From: Paenibacillus oryzae
Lineage (GTDB): Bacteria; Bacillota; Bacilli; Paenibacillales; Paenibacillaceae
Reading direction: 5' to 3'
Assembly (NCBI RefSeq): GCF_001675045.1
Contig: NZ_LYPA01000045.1
Coordinates: 49,356-113,355, forward strand
Length of the DNA stretch: 64,000 bases
Part shown: piece by piece, positions 7,701-18,644 of the stretch
How the letters are laid out: the number at the start of each line of letters is the position of its first letter
Position numbering within the stretch: the first letter of the stretch is position 1
Notes under the pieces: model-generated
Database searches by the model: none
Seen by the model: only the letters and a program-made list of their open reading frames with translations
What the model was told of the DNA's origin: nothing
Position numbers and translations under genes: made by a program

Positions 7701-9407
7701 TCATTGGGACGAGCCCGTTCCATCCAAAGCATCCCGGTCTTCGTCATCAGGCTGCCCGCTATCTGTCTCGCCATTTGCTCCGACGCTGTAAGCATCCTCC
7801 TGCTCGCCCGCTTCGGTTCCGGCCTTCCCAAGCTGGCCATCCTCGCTGCCATTGCCTCTAGCGGAGGCAAGCTCGGCTCCAGAAGCACCCGCGCCCGGCT
7901 CCAGCTCCTGAGCTGTTCCGTCACTGCCCAATCCGAAGTCACTGCCGTCCTGGCCGTTACGGGAAACCCCATCCGGCGAATTTTCGCTTGTTGCAGAACC
8001 GGATTCAGACGTTCCTTCTACCTCTGAGCCGTCTTGTCCCGCAGGCGCTCCATCCCCATTTTCGCCGCCAGGGCCCTCCGGCTTGTCGACGCTTGGCGGA
8101 GGCTCATACCCTGCAGGATACGCCTCCAGCAGAATTTCCTCGGTGCCATCCTTCAGGCGAACCGCCCAGACCGGCACAAACTGCAAGCGGCTATTGTCCA
8201 GCGGATTTGCTCTCAAGGCCGGGAATATTGCTGCCACCTGATCTCGCTTCGCATAAGACGCAAGCCGATTCTCCAGCGTTTCCCCGCCCTGCAGCCACCG
8301 CGGGTTGCGAGCTTCCCACTTAGGCTTCAGCGTCAGCAGAGAGCGGCTATACTCCGTCACCACGCCTTGCTGCAGCGTCAATCTCATATAGCCGTAACGG
8401 AACGGCGAATAGTCAATAATGGGATATTCCTCTACATATTTGCGGAAGCTGACGTATTTTTTCTCCTCCGCCGGCGTGGCGCTCATCAGCCGATGACTGC
8501 CGTCCCAGCCGCCGTGCTGGTTGATAAAATCAACCGACGCATATACATTTTCGCTAAACTGGAAGTCGCGGCTTTGTCCTGCGGCAGAGTTGGTATAGCT
8601 GATCCACATGCCATTTTGCTCCACCTTGAGGCCGCGTTTGCCATCCGTAAAAATCTCCGACCCGCTGCGATCCACAATCGCTTTGGTCGTGCTGGAATCA
8701 AAAAACAAGCTCCGCTGCATCTGCTCCGGCGAATACATCTCGTAGGGATACACCATCTCCGCCGCTTGAATTGGCTCGTCCGGTATATACAAGCCGTCGT
8801 CCGTCATCCGGTAAGGCGGCAAATGCTCGCCAAAGCCGACATAATCCTGCACGTCCCGAACGGTCAAGTCGGCGCGGACCGCTTCATATACGTTTTCGCC
8901 ATCGCTGCTGAAGAAAAACGCGCGAACCTCCTCGGAATCGCTAAGCTTGAGAATCCAGATTTTCTGAATCCGCTCGTTCAGGAACAGCAGGTCGCCCTCC
9001 AGCTTCAGCATCTTCTGCAAAAGATCGACCGGCACGCCATTGCCGAAGCGCAGCTCGATGCCCATTTCGTTCTTGCGTATTTCCTCCCAGTCCATCAGCA
9101 TCGCCACGCTGCGCTGCAGTCCCTTGAACTCACGCCCCGCGATCCGCTGCTTCAGAATCATGTCGTAGAACTGGGTGCCCGGCCGAAGCACCGTATGCCG
9201 GTTTTCGCCCATATGGAGCACCAGCTCCTCCGGAAAAATAACGCCCTCCACGCTGGACGACACGCCCAGCGGCTCCGCATTGACATAATCCTGCTCGCTT
9301 CGCACCGTCGCTCCAAGACCGGGCATACTATAGGCGAGCAGATAGCTTTGCAGAAGACTAAGCGCAACCAGCGCGATCAACACGGCCGTTTTGGCTCTTT
9401 CCATCAT
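7701..9407 (-). CDS. walH: WalRK accessory membrane protein WalH (YycH) with a long acidic tail
   Basis: The 568-residue product has one N-terminal membrane helix (about 8-28) and a large extracellular YycH domain to about residue 435. WalH inhibits or adjusts WalK together with WalI. The start overlaps the walK stop by 4 bases (ATGA), indicating translational coupling. After residue ~435 comes a ~130-residue tail rich in Gly, Asp, Glu, Ser and Pro with no hydrophobic core. Bacillus YycH is about 455 residues and lacks such a tail. It would lie outside the membrane, in the wall. Confidence 0.9.
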   Translation of the reverse strand: MMERAKTAVLIALVALSLLQSYLLAYSMPGLGATVRSEQDYVNAEPLGVSSSVEGVIFPEELVLHMGENRHTVLRPGTQFYDMILKQRIAGREFKGLQRSVAMLMDWEEIRKNEMGIELRFGNGVPVDLLQKMLKLEGDLLFLNERIQKIWILKLSDSEEVRAFFFSSDGENVYEAVRADLTVRDVQDYVGFGEHLPPYRMTDDGLYIPDEPIQAAEMVYPYEMYSPEQMQRSLFFDSSTTKAIVDRSGSEIFTDGKRGLKVEQNGMWISYTNSAAGQSRDFQFSENVYASVDFINQHGGWDGSHRLMSATPAEEKKYVSFRKYVEEYPIIDYSPFRYGYMRLTLQQGVVTEYSRSLLTLKPKWEARNPRWLQGGETLENRLASYAKRDQVAAIFPALRANPLDNSRLQFVPVWAVRLKDGTEEILLEAYPAGYEPPPSVDKPEGPGGENGDGAPAGQDGSEVEGTSESGSATSENSPDGVSRNGQDGSDFGLGSDGTAQELEPGAGASGAELASARGNGSEDGQLGKAGTEAGEQEDAYSVGANGETDSGQPDDEDRDALDGTGSSQ

Positions 9408-11251
9408 TCCGGCTCGCCTCCTTCCTGCAACAGAGGCAGACTAAACGTTACCATGGTGCCTTCATTCAGCTCCGAATATAGCGCAATCGTACCGCCATGC
9501 GCTTTTACAATTTCCCGGGCAATGGACAAGCCAAGCCCCGTGCCTCCCATATTGCGGGAGCGCGCCTTATCAACCCGATAGAAGCGGTCGAAAATACGGC
9601 TCAGGTCCTTTTTCGGAATACCGATGCCGGTATCCTTTACGCTAATTTCGAGCAAGCTGCCATCGCTTGATCTTCTCGCAATAAGCTCGATGGAGCCGCC
9701 GTCCAGCGTATATTTGATCGCATTAGACATCAGGTTGTCCAAAACCTGGTCGATCTGGTCGCGGTCCAGCCAAGCCGTATGCAGCTTGCGCTCCACACGA
9801 ACCGATGCCTGAATGGATTTTTGCCGAAGCTGGAAGGAAAAGCGGTCCGCCACCTCGTCCAGCATATCGTGGATTTTGGTCGCGCGCCGCCGAAGCGGAG
9901 CCTGGTTGGAGTCCAGCCGCGAGAGATGCAGCAGATCCGTTACAAGACGGATCATCCGTTCCGTCTCATTGCTGATTACGCCAACAAACCGCTCCGATAG
10001 CTCGCGCTCCTCCAGCGCGCCGTCGCCCAGCGCTTCCGCATAGCTTTTGATCGTGGTCAGCGGCGTGCGCAGCTCGTGGGATACGTTCGCCACGAACTGG
10101 CGGCGGGACTGCTCCAGCTTTTCCTGCTCCGTCGCATCCTGCAGGAGCGCAATCGTGCCGGTAATGCCCTTATCCCGGCGGTGAATCGGCGTAAACGTCA
10201 CCTTAAGCAGTGTTTCCTCGCTATCTCCATCCGTTTCGCCCGGGCTTTCTCTCGTAATAAGAAGCGTCTGGCCCTTGCCCTGCCGAAGCTCCGACAGCTT
10301 CTCGGGCCCCAGCATCAGCAGCTCCGACAGCTGCGCTCCCTGAAAGGTTTCCGCATCCATCAGTTGAAGGGCCCGACGATTCCAGACAATAATAGTGCCG
10401 TGCTCATCTGCCGCCAAAACGCCGTCGCTCATATTGGAGAGAACTGATGTCAGCTTCTCGTTTTCCTCCTCGTTGGCGGACAATGCGTCCTTCAAGCGGG
10501 AGGTCATATCGTTAAACGCCATGCTGAGCCTGCCGATTTCATCGTCGCCCAGAACAGGAGCTTTCAGGTTAAAATTCCCTTCCGCCATCGCTTCCGCTTG
10601 CCGCGTCAGCCCCTTGATGGGGCTTGTAATGGTGTGCGCCAGCAAAATACCCAGCATGCCCGTCAATCCAAGCGCAATCAGCGTCCCGGAGAAAAAAATC
10701 TGGTTGACCCGATTAACCGTTTCATAAAGCTGCGTCATCGACGCCTCCACGTAAACCGCGCCAACAACCTTGTCATTGTACATCACCGGAATGGCAATCA
10801 TTTTTTTGCGGGAATTATCGTCGTCAATAAACTCTTCTTCGTTGTCGGGGATGTTTTGCAGCGCCCGGCTGACCGCAAGCTTGTTATTTTTTTGCCCGAT
10901 GCGGGACTGATGCGATTGCAGGGAGGTCGCTACGATTTTCCCGTTGGCATCCAGCACCTGCACCTCCGCCCCGCTGATGCTGAACAAGCTCCGCACTACA
11001 AGATTGAGGTCCTCCGTCGTATTTTCAGAGGAATCGCTGTCCGTTTCCAAATTAGGCAGCAGACTGGGAGCGGCGAACTTGGACAAAATATCCGCCTGCT
11101 CCTTCAGATTGTTCGTAAAGCTGGTAATAAGCGAGTTTTTGACGGTGCTGATAAAATAAACCCCGATCAATTGCATCGCAACCAGAATCAGCAGCAAATA
11201 AATGATGACGAGCTTGACTTGGATGGTGCGGAAAAATTTCCGGCCTTTCAT
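9404..11251 (-). CDS. walK: Sensor histidine kinase WalK (YycG)
   Basis: The 615-residue kinase has the full WalK layout: TM1 (about 12-34), an extracytoplasmic PDC/PAS-like loop (35-183), TM2 (184-206), HAMP (207-259), a cytoplasmic PAS (about 263-370), HisKA with phospho-acceptor His392 in [10 protein letters not shown], and an HATPase domain with N, G1 (DTGIGIP) and G2 (GGTGLGLS) boxes. WalK senses cell-wall synthesis state (lipid II/peptidoglycan fragments in relatives) and phosphorylates WalR. It is essential in most Firmicutes. The start overlaps walR by 4 bases and the stop overlaps walH by 4, so the three are translationally coupled. Confidence 0.97.
   Translation of the reverse strand: MKGRKFFRTIQVKLVIIYLLLILVAMQLIGVYFISTVKNSLITSFTNNLKEQADILSKFAAPSLLPNLETDSDSSENTTEDLNLVVRSLFSISGAEVQVLDANGKIVATSLQSHQSRIGQKNNKLAVSRALQNIPDNEEEFIDDDNSRKKMIAIPVMYNDKVVGAVYVEASMTQLYETVNRVNQIFFSGTLIALGLTGMLGILLAHTITSPIKGLTRQAEAMAEGNFNLKAPVLGDDEIGRLSMAFNDMTSRLKDALSANEEENEKLTSVLSNMSDGVLAADEHGTIIVWNRRALQLMDAETFQGAQLSELLMLGPEKLSELRQGKGQTLLITRESPGETDGDSEETLLKVTFTPIHRRDKGITGTIALLQDATEQEKLEQSRRQFVANVSHELRTPLTTIKSYAEALGDGALEERELSERFVGVISNETERMIRLVTDLLHLSRLDSNQAPLRRRATKIHDMLDEVADRFSFQLRQKSIQASVRVERKLHTAWLDRDQIDQVLDNLMSNAIKYTLDGGSIELIARRSSDGSLLEISVKDTGIGIPKKDLSRIFDRFYRVDKARSRNMGGTGLGLSIAREIVKAHGGTIALYSELNEGTMVTFSLPLLQEGGEPE
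9510..9523. promoter_or_regulatory. Possible Noc-binding site inside walK
   Basis: ATTTCCCGGGCAAT differs at one position from the Bacillus Noc consensus ATTTCCCGGGAAAT. A Noc protein is encoded at 44279-45097. One near-match in 64 kb of roughly 50% GC DNA can arise by chance. Confidence 0.25.
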
Positions 11252-12003
11252 CCGTATCCGAAGCCTCCCGTTTTAGGATTGCGCATCATATACCCTAGCC
11301 CGCGCCTGGTCATAATGTATTCCGGACGGCTGGGATCATCCTCGATTTTTTCGCGGAGACGCCGAATGGTCACGTCAACCGTCCGCACATCGCCGAAATA
11401 TTCAAAGCCCCATACCGCCTGAAGCAGATGCTCGCGCGTCATCACCTTGCCGCTATTGCGGGCCATATAATGCACGAGCTCAAATTCCCTATGCGTCAAA
11501 TCAAGCTGCTCGCCGTTTTTGTAAACGACATACATGTCCGTGTCGATAAAAAGATTAAAGATCCGCAGCCCTTGCTGCTCGGCGGCTGCTTCCTGCGCCG
11601 CTTCGCCAGATGCGGCCTGGCTGAGCGTCTCCGCCGATTTGGTCTGACGGCGCAAATGCGCCTTGACCCGCGCCAGCAGCTCGCGCGTGCTAAACGGCTT
11701 AGTCACATAATCATCCGCGCCAAGCTCCAGTCCCAGCACCTTATCAATTTCCGTATCCTTGGCCGTCAGCATAATGATCGGCATTTGCAGCTTGGTCCGC
11801 ACCTCGCGGCATACATCCATGCCATCCTTGACGGGCAGCATCAAGTCCAGCAGGATAAGATCCGGCTGCTCCTGGAAGGCCAATCGGACCGCCTCTCCTC
11901 CATCAAAAGCACAAATGACCTGGTGGCCTTCCTTTTCCAGGTTGAATTTCAGTATATCTGCAATCGGCTGCTCGTCGTCGACCACCAAAATTTTTCCGTG
12001 CAT
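11248..12003 (-). CDS. walR: Response regulator WalR (YycF), OmpR family
   Basis: The 251-residue regulator has a receiver domain (1-120) with Asp9/Asp10, phospho-acceptor Asp53 (LLDLMLP) and Lys102 (YVTKPFS), then a winged-helix DNA-binding domain ending [20 protein letters not shown]. WalR controls autolysins and wall homeostasis genes. The interdomain linker carries an Ala/Gln/Glu-rich insert (about 123-148), making the protein longer than the ~235 residues of Bacillus YycF. It is the first gene of walR-walK-walH-walI. The ribosome site is modest (CAGGCGG). Confidence 0.97.
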   Translation of the reverse strand: MHGKILVVDDEQPIADILKFNLEKEGHQVICAFDGGEAVRLAFQEQPDLILLDLMLPVKDGMDVCREVRTKLQMPIIMLTAKDTEIDKVLGLELGADDYVTKPFSTRELLARVKAHLRRQTKSAETLSQAASGEAAQEAAAEQQGLRIFNLFIDTDMYVVYKNGEQLDLTHREFELVHYMARNSGKVMTREHLLQAVWGFEYFGDVRTVDVTIRRLREKIEDDPSRPEYIMTRRGLGYMMRNPKTGGFGYG

Positions 12004-12141
12004 CGCTACACCGCCTGTCGCTTTCCTAATTTATTCACTCAAAACCGGATTTCATCCCGCTTGTCCGGTCTTCATCGTATTGCTTCTATTCTAACACAGG
12101 ACTACTCCCCCTTCACAATGAAAGTTCCCTTATTTATGAGA

Positions 12142-12596
12142 GGAAGTTCAAAAAGCGCGCTTTCCATTACGCAGCATGCCTAGCGGCATGAGCGGCGTCG
12201 AATATAGGATTAACCCGAATCAAGCTTTCGCTTACGAAGTATGTTTCCTCCAGAAACATTTGAGTTGCTCACTTAGCTCCCACTAAGCTCCGCTACTCAC
12301 CTTCTAGCTTCATCCTATCTTCTTGGTACTGAAAACCCCGCTTTTTGAACCTTTATTGAAGTGGAAGTTCAAAAAGCACGCTTCCCATTACACAACATGC
12401 CTAGCGGCATGAGCGGCGTCGAATATAGGATTCACCCGAATCAAGCTTTCGCTTACGAAGTATGTTTCCTCCAGAAACATTTGAGTTGCTCACTTAGCTC
12501 CCACTAAGCTCCGCTACTCACCTTCTAGCTTCATCCTATCTTCTTGGTACTGAAAACCCCGCTTTTTGAACCTTTATTGAAGTGGAAGTTCAAAAA
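12142..12596. repeat. Two tandem copies of a 221-bp structured element, plus the start of a third
   Basis: Copy 1 is 12142-12362, copy 2 is 12363-12583, and the first bases of a third copy follow to 12596. The copies differ at only a handful of positions. Each is bounded by an inverted pair GTTCAAAAAGC near the left end and GCTTTTTGAAC near the right end. Inside each are four clear hairpins: CATGCCtagcGGCATG, CTTTCGcttaCGAAG, ATGTTTCctccaGAAACAT and CTTAGctcccaCTAAG. No ORF is conserved between the copies. The layout fits a MITE- or REP-like intergenic element, or a structured RNA. It fills most of the 650-base gap between walR and the M23 peptidase gene. Confidence 0.93.
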
Positions 12597-12634
12597 AAAG
12601 CACCATCCGGGTTTCAAAATCCGGATGATGCTTT
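12592..12634 (-). terminator. Terminator after the M23 peptidase gene
   Basis: On the minus strand AAAGCA-CATCCGG pairs with CCGGATG-TGCTTT and is followed by eight T residues. It begins 20 bases past the stop codon. Confidence 0.88.
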
Positions 12635-12653
12635 ACTTATATAATAGATATGA

Positions 12654-14237
12654 TTACAAATACTTAAGCGGGTTTTGGATAACCCCGTTTTTGTGAATTT
12701 CCAAGTGCAGATGGACGCCAGTAGAATTGCCGGTGCTGCCCATTATGCCAATGTAATCTCCTTTTTCCACCTTGTCTCCACTGCTAACCTTGTAGGAGCT
12801 GAGATGGCCGTAAACGGTTTTGTAACCATTTTTATGATCGATAATGATAGTATTGCCAAGTCCTTCTTTTCTGCCGACGAATTCAACCACGCCATTGTCG
12901 GCTGCCATAATGTTTTTGTTGCCGGTAAAGTCGACGCCGTTATGATTGCGGCCCCAACGCGGTCCGAACTTGCTGGTTACGCGGTAGTTTTTCACCGGAA
13001 CCATAAAGCGGCCTGTGCCTTCTCCAAGCACAACCATTGTTCCTTTTTCAATAACCGTTGCCGTTGGCTCAGTCAGCACAACCTTTTCAAGCAACGTTTC
13101 GGATATTAAATACCCGTTTTCTTTTACAATTTCATACGTCAGACGCTGCGAACCTTCCGTGCCTTCTTTAATCGTTTTGCTTTCTCCGACCCTCATCTGG
13201 TCGTTCTTTACATATTCAACAGGGGCTGCTATCTTCTCCAGGTCAACATGCTGCTCCGTTGTACGAACCGTCAGCTCAGGCTGCAGGACAGTCAAATCAA
13301 GCTCGTCGCCAACCGTAATCCGGTCGCCTTCAATCCAAGGGTTATTGTCGTAAATCACTTGCGGCGAGATGTCGAATTTCAGAGCGATACGTCCGATAAC
13401 ATCCCCGGCTTGTACAACATATTTCGTTGGTTTGGTGCTTCCGTCAACAATTTTCTTGTAAACATCTTCCGCTTCCTGAATATCGTCAGGGTTTGTATTG
13501 AGCGGCTGCACGGCAACCTGCTCGACAAATTCTACATTCGTTACCTTAACGCCGGGTTCATTAGGATCTGCCGCCGCTTCGTCCGCTGCCTCATCCGCCT
13601 TGCCGTCAAAAGATAATGTCGATACGTTCTTTTGGCTTTTGCTCGCTGCTGCCAGCTCAGGCGCATATTTGCTCTGAACTCTGGCAAGAATAGCATCCGC
13701 CGTTTCCTGATCCTTCACAACTCCGATAACCTTGCCATCCACCTTAACCTCTACGCCAATTGCATACGAGTTGAAGTTGTTCTCAACCTTGGCCAACGTT
13801 GCTTCCGTTTCTGGAACAAACTTGAAGCCTTTGTCAAGCTCATATGTAATTTCGCCTGTCTCCAGCACCATATTGATGCCAGGGTTTGCGTCCTGAAGCG
13901 CTTTTGTTTTGGCTGCGACCATAGCCTCAACTTCTTTCGCCTCTGCAACCGTTCCAATCTCATTGCCGTCTATATATACGTGATAGTAAGGGAACGTATT
14001 TCGTTCGATATATTTGTTATACTGATCGTTTCCGATAAAGCCGGACGTTGTCAGAAGGATGATCACGCCACCAATGATAATGGTCGATTTTCTCTTCCAA
14101 AGTGGTGCGGGCTGGATCACTTCTTCCGCTTGCTTATCGGTATTACCTGTCAAGTCTTGCGAGCGCATGCGCCGAAAGTACTGGGTCGATTGCTCCCATA
14201 CCTTCTTGATGCGACTCATATCCCTTAAACCGGCCAT
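12654..14237 (-). CDS. M23 family peptidase with LysM and G5 domains
   Basis: I use the ATG at 14237, preceded by AAGGAG; a longer frame reaches 14303 without a good ribosome site. The 527-residue product has a cytoplasmic start, one membrane anchor (about 54-74), a long extracellular linker region, a LysM module (YVVQAGDVIGRIALKF), a G5 domain, and a C-terminal M23 (lysostaphin-like) domain with the Zn ligands HNGVDF and HLHLEIH. Such proteins cut peptide cross-bridges in peptidoglycan and act in growth or sporulation. A terminator-like hairpin upstream separates it from the sigma-factor cluster. Confidence 0.92.
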   Translation of the reverse strand: MAGLRDMSRIKKVWEQSTQYFRRMRSQDLTGNTDKQAEEVIQPAPLWKRKSTIIIGGVIILLTTSGFIGNDQYNKYIERNTFPYYHVYIDGNEIGTVAEAKEVEAMVAAKTKALQDANPGINMVLETGEITYELDKGFKFVPETEATLAKVENNFNSYAIGVEVKVDGKVIGVVKDQETADAILARVQSKYAPELAAASKSQKNVSTLSFDGKADEAADEAAADPNEPGVKVTNVEFVEQVAVQPLNTNPDDIQEAEDVYKKIVDGSTKPTKYVVQAGDVIGRIALKFDISPQVIYDNNPWIEGDRITVGDELDLTVLQPELTVRTTEQHVDLEKIAAPVEYVKNDQMRVGESKTIKEGTEGSQRLTYEIVKENGYLISETLLEKVVLTEPTATVIEKGTMVVLGEGTGRFMVPVKNYRVTSKFGPRWGRNHNGVDFTGNKNIMAADNGVVEFVGRKEGLGNTIIIDHKNGYKTVYGHLSSYKVSSGDKVEKGDYIGIMGSTGNSTGVHLHLEIHKNGVIQNPLKYL

Positions 14238-14309
14238 GATTGTCTCCTTTTCGCACTTTGCTGAGAGTTTTGCATGTCCAACGCTGCGCTTTATGCCGTA
14301 CAAAACGGC

Positions 14310-14343
14310 AAAAAGGCGAATTCTCCCGTCGGATCACTCGCCT
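14310..14343 (-). terminator. Terminator-like hairpin between the sigma cluster and the M23 gene
   Basis: On the minus strand AGGCGA (14343-14338) pairs with TCGCCT and is followed by TTTTT. An inner TCC/GGA pair extends the stem. It lies 56 bases past the stop at 14399. Confidence 0.6.
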
Positions 14344-14398
14344 AATACTTTAACATAAGCCTTACAAATGGGGCAACCTTTCCGGTCACACCCTAATA

Positions 14399-15061
14399 TT
14401 AATATTTTTTCAGAATCTCCATCATGCTATCGTATTCTTCGGCGTCAAGATGCTGCGCAAGCAGCTGTTGGATTTGAATTAACTCACCTTCTGTAAGCCC
14501 TTCCTCCATCAAAAAAGAGATGCTTTGAAGCGCTTCCTGCGGCAATTTCAGCATGAGCAAGCTGAAAATGTGATCCTTGTCGGCCTGGCTCATCTCAGCC
14601 TTGACGTCCAGCATTTCATCGGTTGTAACCGCCGTTTCCTCGCCCTCTATAGGTAGGCCTTCTGGACTATGATCAATGTCACTGCCCGCTTTGACCGGAG
14701 CTTCCTGCTCTATTTCTCCTAATACTTCGGCTGCATTAGGCATTTTTGTAGGCTCGGGGTCTTGCGCATCGCTTTCTTTTTCCCCTTCCTGCTGATTTTT
14801 CCCGTTCGCAAATCCCGTGCTCTCTTCCGCATCCGGTTTACTGCCTTCAGCGCCGCTCTCAGCCATCAAAGGTTCGCTGCCCCACAGCTTGCCCCAAACG
14901 CCTGATACCGCCATTGGAGGAACCTCCAGCGGCAGCTCGTATTGCTTCAATAGGCCCTCTACATAACTGGTTACGATATAGCCGGTTGTCCATATGCAGA
15001 GGAAGCTCAGAATCAGACCTCCCGCAACCAGCTTGGCCAGCCATACGATTCCTTTCAGCAT
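14399..15061 (-). CDS. Membrane-anchored acidic protein next to a sigma-factor gene, unknown function
   Basis: The ATG at 15061 has a GGAG site 9 bases upstream; a longer frame to 15118 lacks one. The 220-residue product has one membrane helix near the N-terminus (about 8-30), an outside portion, and a long Glu/Asp-rich low-complexity stretch. It ends with a helical domain of ~75 residues (for example LPQEALQSISFLMEEGLTEGE). It follows the truncated ECF sigma gene by 61 bases. The position is that of an anti-sigma factor, but I see no zinc-binding anti-sigma motif. The role is unassigned. Confidence 0.65.
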   Translation of the reverse strand: MLKGIVWLAKLVAGGLILSFLCIWTTGYIVTSYVEGLLKQYELPLEVPPMAVSGVWGKLWGSEPLMAESGAEGSKPDAEESTGFANGKNQQEGEKESDAQDPEPTKMPNAAEVLGEIEQEAPVKAGSDIDHSPEGLPIEGEETAVTTDEMLDVKAEMSQADKDHIFSLLMLKLPQEALQSISFLMEEGLTEGELIQIQQLLAQHLDAEEYDSMMEILKKY

Positions 15062-15122
15062 CTCTCTCAACTCCTGTCTCTCGTTCCTACCATTATGGTC
15101 AAAAACAAGCCTTCCCATTCCT

Positions 15123-15455
15123 CTATTTCCCTAGCGCAGCGCATTTTGAGGATTTGCTGGACAGCCATCGACAGGATTTTTTACTCGCCGCTTCGCCACG
15201 AACAGCTGATTGGGCAATTCTGTTTCTCCATGCCAGCTTGCGACGATGATTTTTGTGCAGCTTAACTGCGATAGAAATTAGAAATGACTTGGGATTACGG
15301 GATGCGTCCATTTTTAGTCGAAGCTCCACGGCTTTAAGAAAGGTTTCCTGGTACAAATCGTCTGCATCTTCTTTTTTTCCCGTCAGCTTGCTGCAAAATC
15401 GGTAAATAGATGTACCGTGCAGCGTTACGACCTGAATCAACTCATCGATACCCAA
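15123..15455 (-). pseudogene. ECF-type sigma factor lacking region 4 (truncated)
   Basis: The frame encodes sigma region 2 only: IYRFCSKLTGKKEDADDLYQ, then ETFLKAVELRLKMD, close in style to the intact sigma at 34107-34652. After the region 2 helix (KNHRRKLAWRN) it ends in about 27 residues of Ser/Lys/Cys-rich sequence with no region 4 helix-turn-helix. I find no region 4 in the other two minus-strand frames before the next gene. The TTG at 15455 has a good AAGGAG site 7 bases upstream; an ATG at 15485 has a cramped one. Without region 4 it cannot recognise a -35 element normally, so it is probably a remnant, or it acts as a region 2-only decoy. Confidence 0.6.
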
Positions 15456-15536
15456 GTTTCTTCTCCTTCCTGGATGGCCATTCATTTCCTTATTGTAACA
15501 AGGGAGGGATTTGGTTCATTTTGCATCCATGCCGTA

Positions 15537-15570
15537 CAAAAAAAGAAAGACGACCAATTTGGCCGCCTTC
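15537..15570 (-). terminator. Second hairpin with T-run downstream of purA
   Basis: On the minus strand AAGGCGGCC pairs (with G-U wobbles) with GGTCGTCTT and is followed by TCTTTTTTT. Together with the purA terminator at 15754-15785 it brackets a 170-base stretch with no gene I can support. Confidence 0.6.
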
Positions 15571-15753
15571 TTCATTTGGAGCCCGCCTATGCGGATCAAG
15601 CTAATTTTATAACAACATTAACCATATATGGGAGGCTGAGGCGTGACCGTAAAGGAAATACTTCCTCTAAAATGATATCCTATCTTAGCCAGAGACAGAC
15701 TGTATTAATGTCATGGTTCAGCCTCGCCTTACTGGAGGTTATTCAAAATCTAC

Positions 15754-15785
15754 ACAAAAAAAGCGCTGCGGGCAATCCGCAACGC
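15754..15785 (-). terminator. purA terminator
   Basis: The minus-strand stem GCGTTGCGG / CCGCAGCGC (one wobble) with loop ATTGC is followed by a run of seven T. It starts 15 bases past the purA stop. Confidence 0.9.
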
Positions 15786-15799
15786 CTTGGGCTTCGCTA

Positions 15800-17263
<1,464 letters not shown>

Positions 17264-18625
17264 TTACGAGGCCTGTGACGGATCGTGATGCGTTCTGTCG
17301 AGGCTGACGAATTTATTGTAGTTTTTCAGGAACACAAGCTCAACCGTACCGACCGGCCCGTTCCGCTGCTTGGCGATAATAATTTCGATAATATTCTTTT
17401 TTTCCGATTCCTTGTCATAGTAGTCGTCGCGATACAGAAACGATACAATGTCGGCATCCTGCTCGATGGAGCCGGATTCCCGAAGATCGGACATCATGGG
17501 ACGTTTGTCCTGCCGCTGCTCAACGCCCCGGCTGAGCTGCGACAGCGCGATAACCGGCACTTCCAGCTCCCGTGCGATTTGCTTCAGCGTACGGGAAATT
17601 TCGGATACCTCCTGCTGACGGTTTTCGCCGGCTTTGCCGCGGCCCTGGATCAGCTGGAGATAGTCGATCAGAATCATGCCAAGTCCGCGTTCCTTCTTCA
17701 GGCGCCGGCATTTGGCGCGGATATCCGCTACGGTAATGCCAGGCGTATCGTCAATGTAAATCTGAGCCTCCGACAAGGCGCCAATCGCCATCGTCAGCTT
17801 CTCCCAATCGTCGCCCTCCAGCGTGCCCGTCCGCATTCGGGTGGCGTCTACGTTCGCCTCTGCGCAAATCATCCGCTGTACAAGCTGCGCGGCTGACATC
17901 TCCAGACTGAAAATGGCGACCGTTTCCCGAGCGCGTACACCGACGTTTTGCGCAATGTTCAGCGCAAACGCGGTTTTGCCCACGGAAGGACGGGCTGCCA
18001 CGATAATCAAGTCGCTTCGCTGGAAACCCGCCGTCATTTTGTCCAGATCGACAAAGCCGGACGGAATGCCCGTAGTGCCGCCTTTATTGGAATATAGAAA
18101 TTCAACCTTTTCGAATACCTCCATCAGCACGTCCCGAATGGAAATAAAGCCGCTGCTGGAACGGCGGTTGGAAATCTCCAATATTTTCTTTTCGGCATCG
18201 CTGAGCAATGCGCTGACATCCTCGGAATTGGCATAGCCGTCCGAGACAATATTGGTGGCGGTTCGAATCAACCGGCGCAGCATGGACTTTTCTTCCACGA
18301 TTTGCGCGTAATAGTCCACGTTAGCCGCCGTCGGCACCGCATTCGCCAGCTTGGCCAAATAACCGACCCCGCCGATTTCCTCCAGCAGTCCGGCATCCTG
18401 CAAATGCGCGGTTAGCGTCACCAGATCGACAGGCTGGTTGTCCTCGCCGAGCTCAATCATCGCTTCATAGATGCGCTGATGAGCCGTTGTATAAAAATCC
18501 TCGCTGCGGACCCGCTCCATCGCCGTAATCAAAGCCTCCGGCTGTAGCAAAATCGCACCGATTACCGCTTGCTCGGCCTCCGTATTTTGCGGGGGAATCC
18601 GGCCCGACATCACTTCCATATCCAT
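17264..18625 (-). CDS. dnaB: Replicative DNA helicase DnaB (DnaC of Bacillus)
   Basis: The hexameric helicase unwinds DNA ahead of the fork. The product has the N-terminal DnaB domain (about 10-115) and the RecA-like ATPase with Walker A ARPSVGKTAFAL and Walker B LGMILIDYLQL. It ends with the QxxRSGSIEQDADIV-type arginine-finger block. The GTG at 18637 is too close to the GGGAG site, so I use the ATG at 18625 (453 residues); an ATG two codons later is also possible. It follows rplI by about 20 bases, so gdpP-rplI-dnaB probably form one transcript, ending at the terminator at 17216-17259. Confidence 0.96.
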   Translation of the reverse strand: MDMEVMSGRIPPQNTEAEQAVIGAILLQPEALITAMERVRSEDFYTTAHQRIYEAMIELGEDNQPVDLVTLTAHLQDAGLLEEIGGVGYLAKLANAVPTAANVDYYAQIVEEKSMLRRLIRTATNIVSDGYANSEDVSALLSDAEKKILEISNRRSSSGFISIRDVLMEVFEKVEFLYSNKGGTTGIPSGFVDLDKMTAGFQRSDLIIVAARPSVGKTAFALNIAQNVGVRARETVAIFSLEMSAAQLVQRMICAEANVDATRMRTGTLEGDDWEKLTMAIGALSEAQIYIDDTPGITVADIRAKCRRLKKERGLGMILIDYLQLIQGRGKAGENRQQEVSEISRTLKQIARELEVPVIALSQLSRGVEQRQDKRPMMSDLRESGSIEQDADIVSFLYRDDYYDKESEKKNIIEIIIAKQRNGPVGTVELVFLKNYNKFVSLDRTHHDPSQAS

Positions 18626-18644
18626 CCCGCAACCCACTCCCTTT

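Noticed and set aside
8034..9581. Long plus-strand ORF (515 codons) opposite walH
   Set aside because: Mirror of the codon pattern of a real gene; the product is His/Arg-rich with no domain, and walH is clearly coding.
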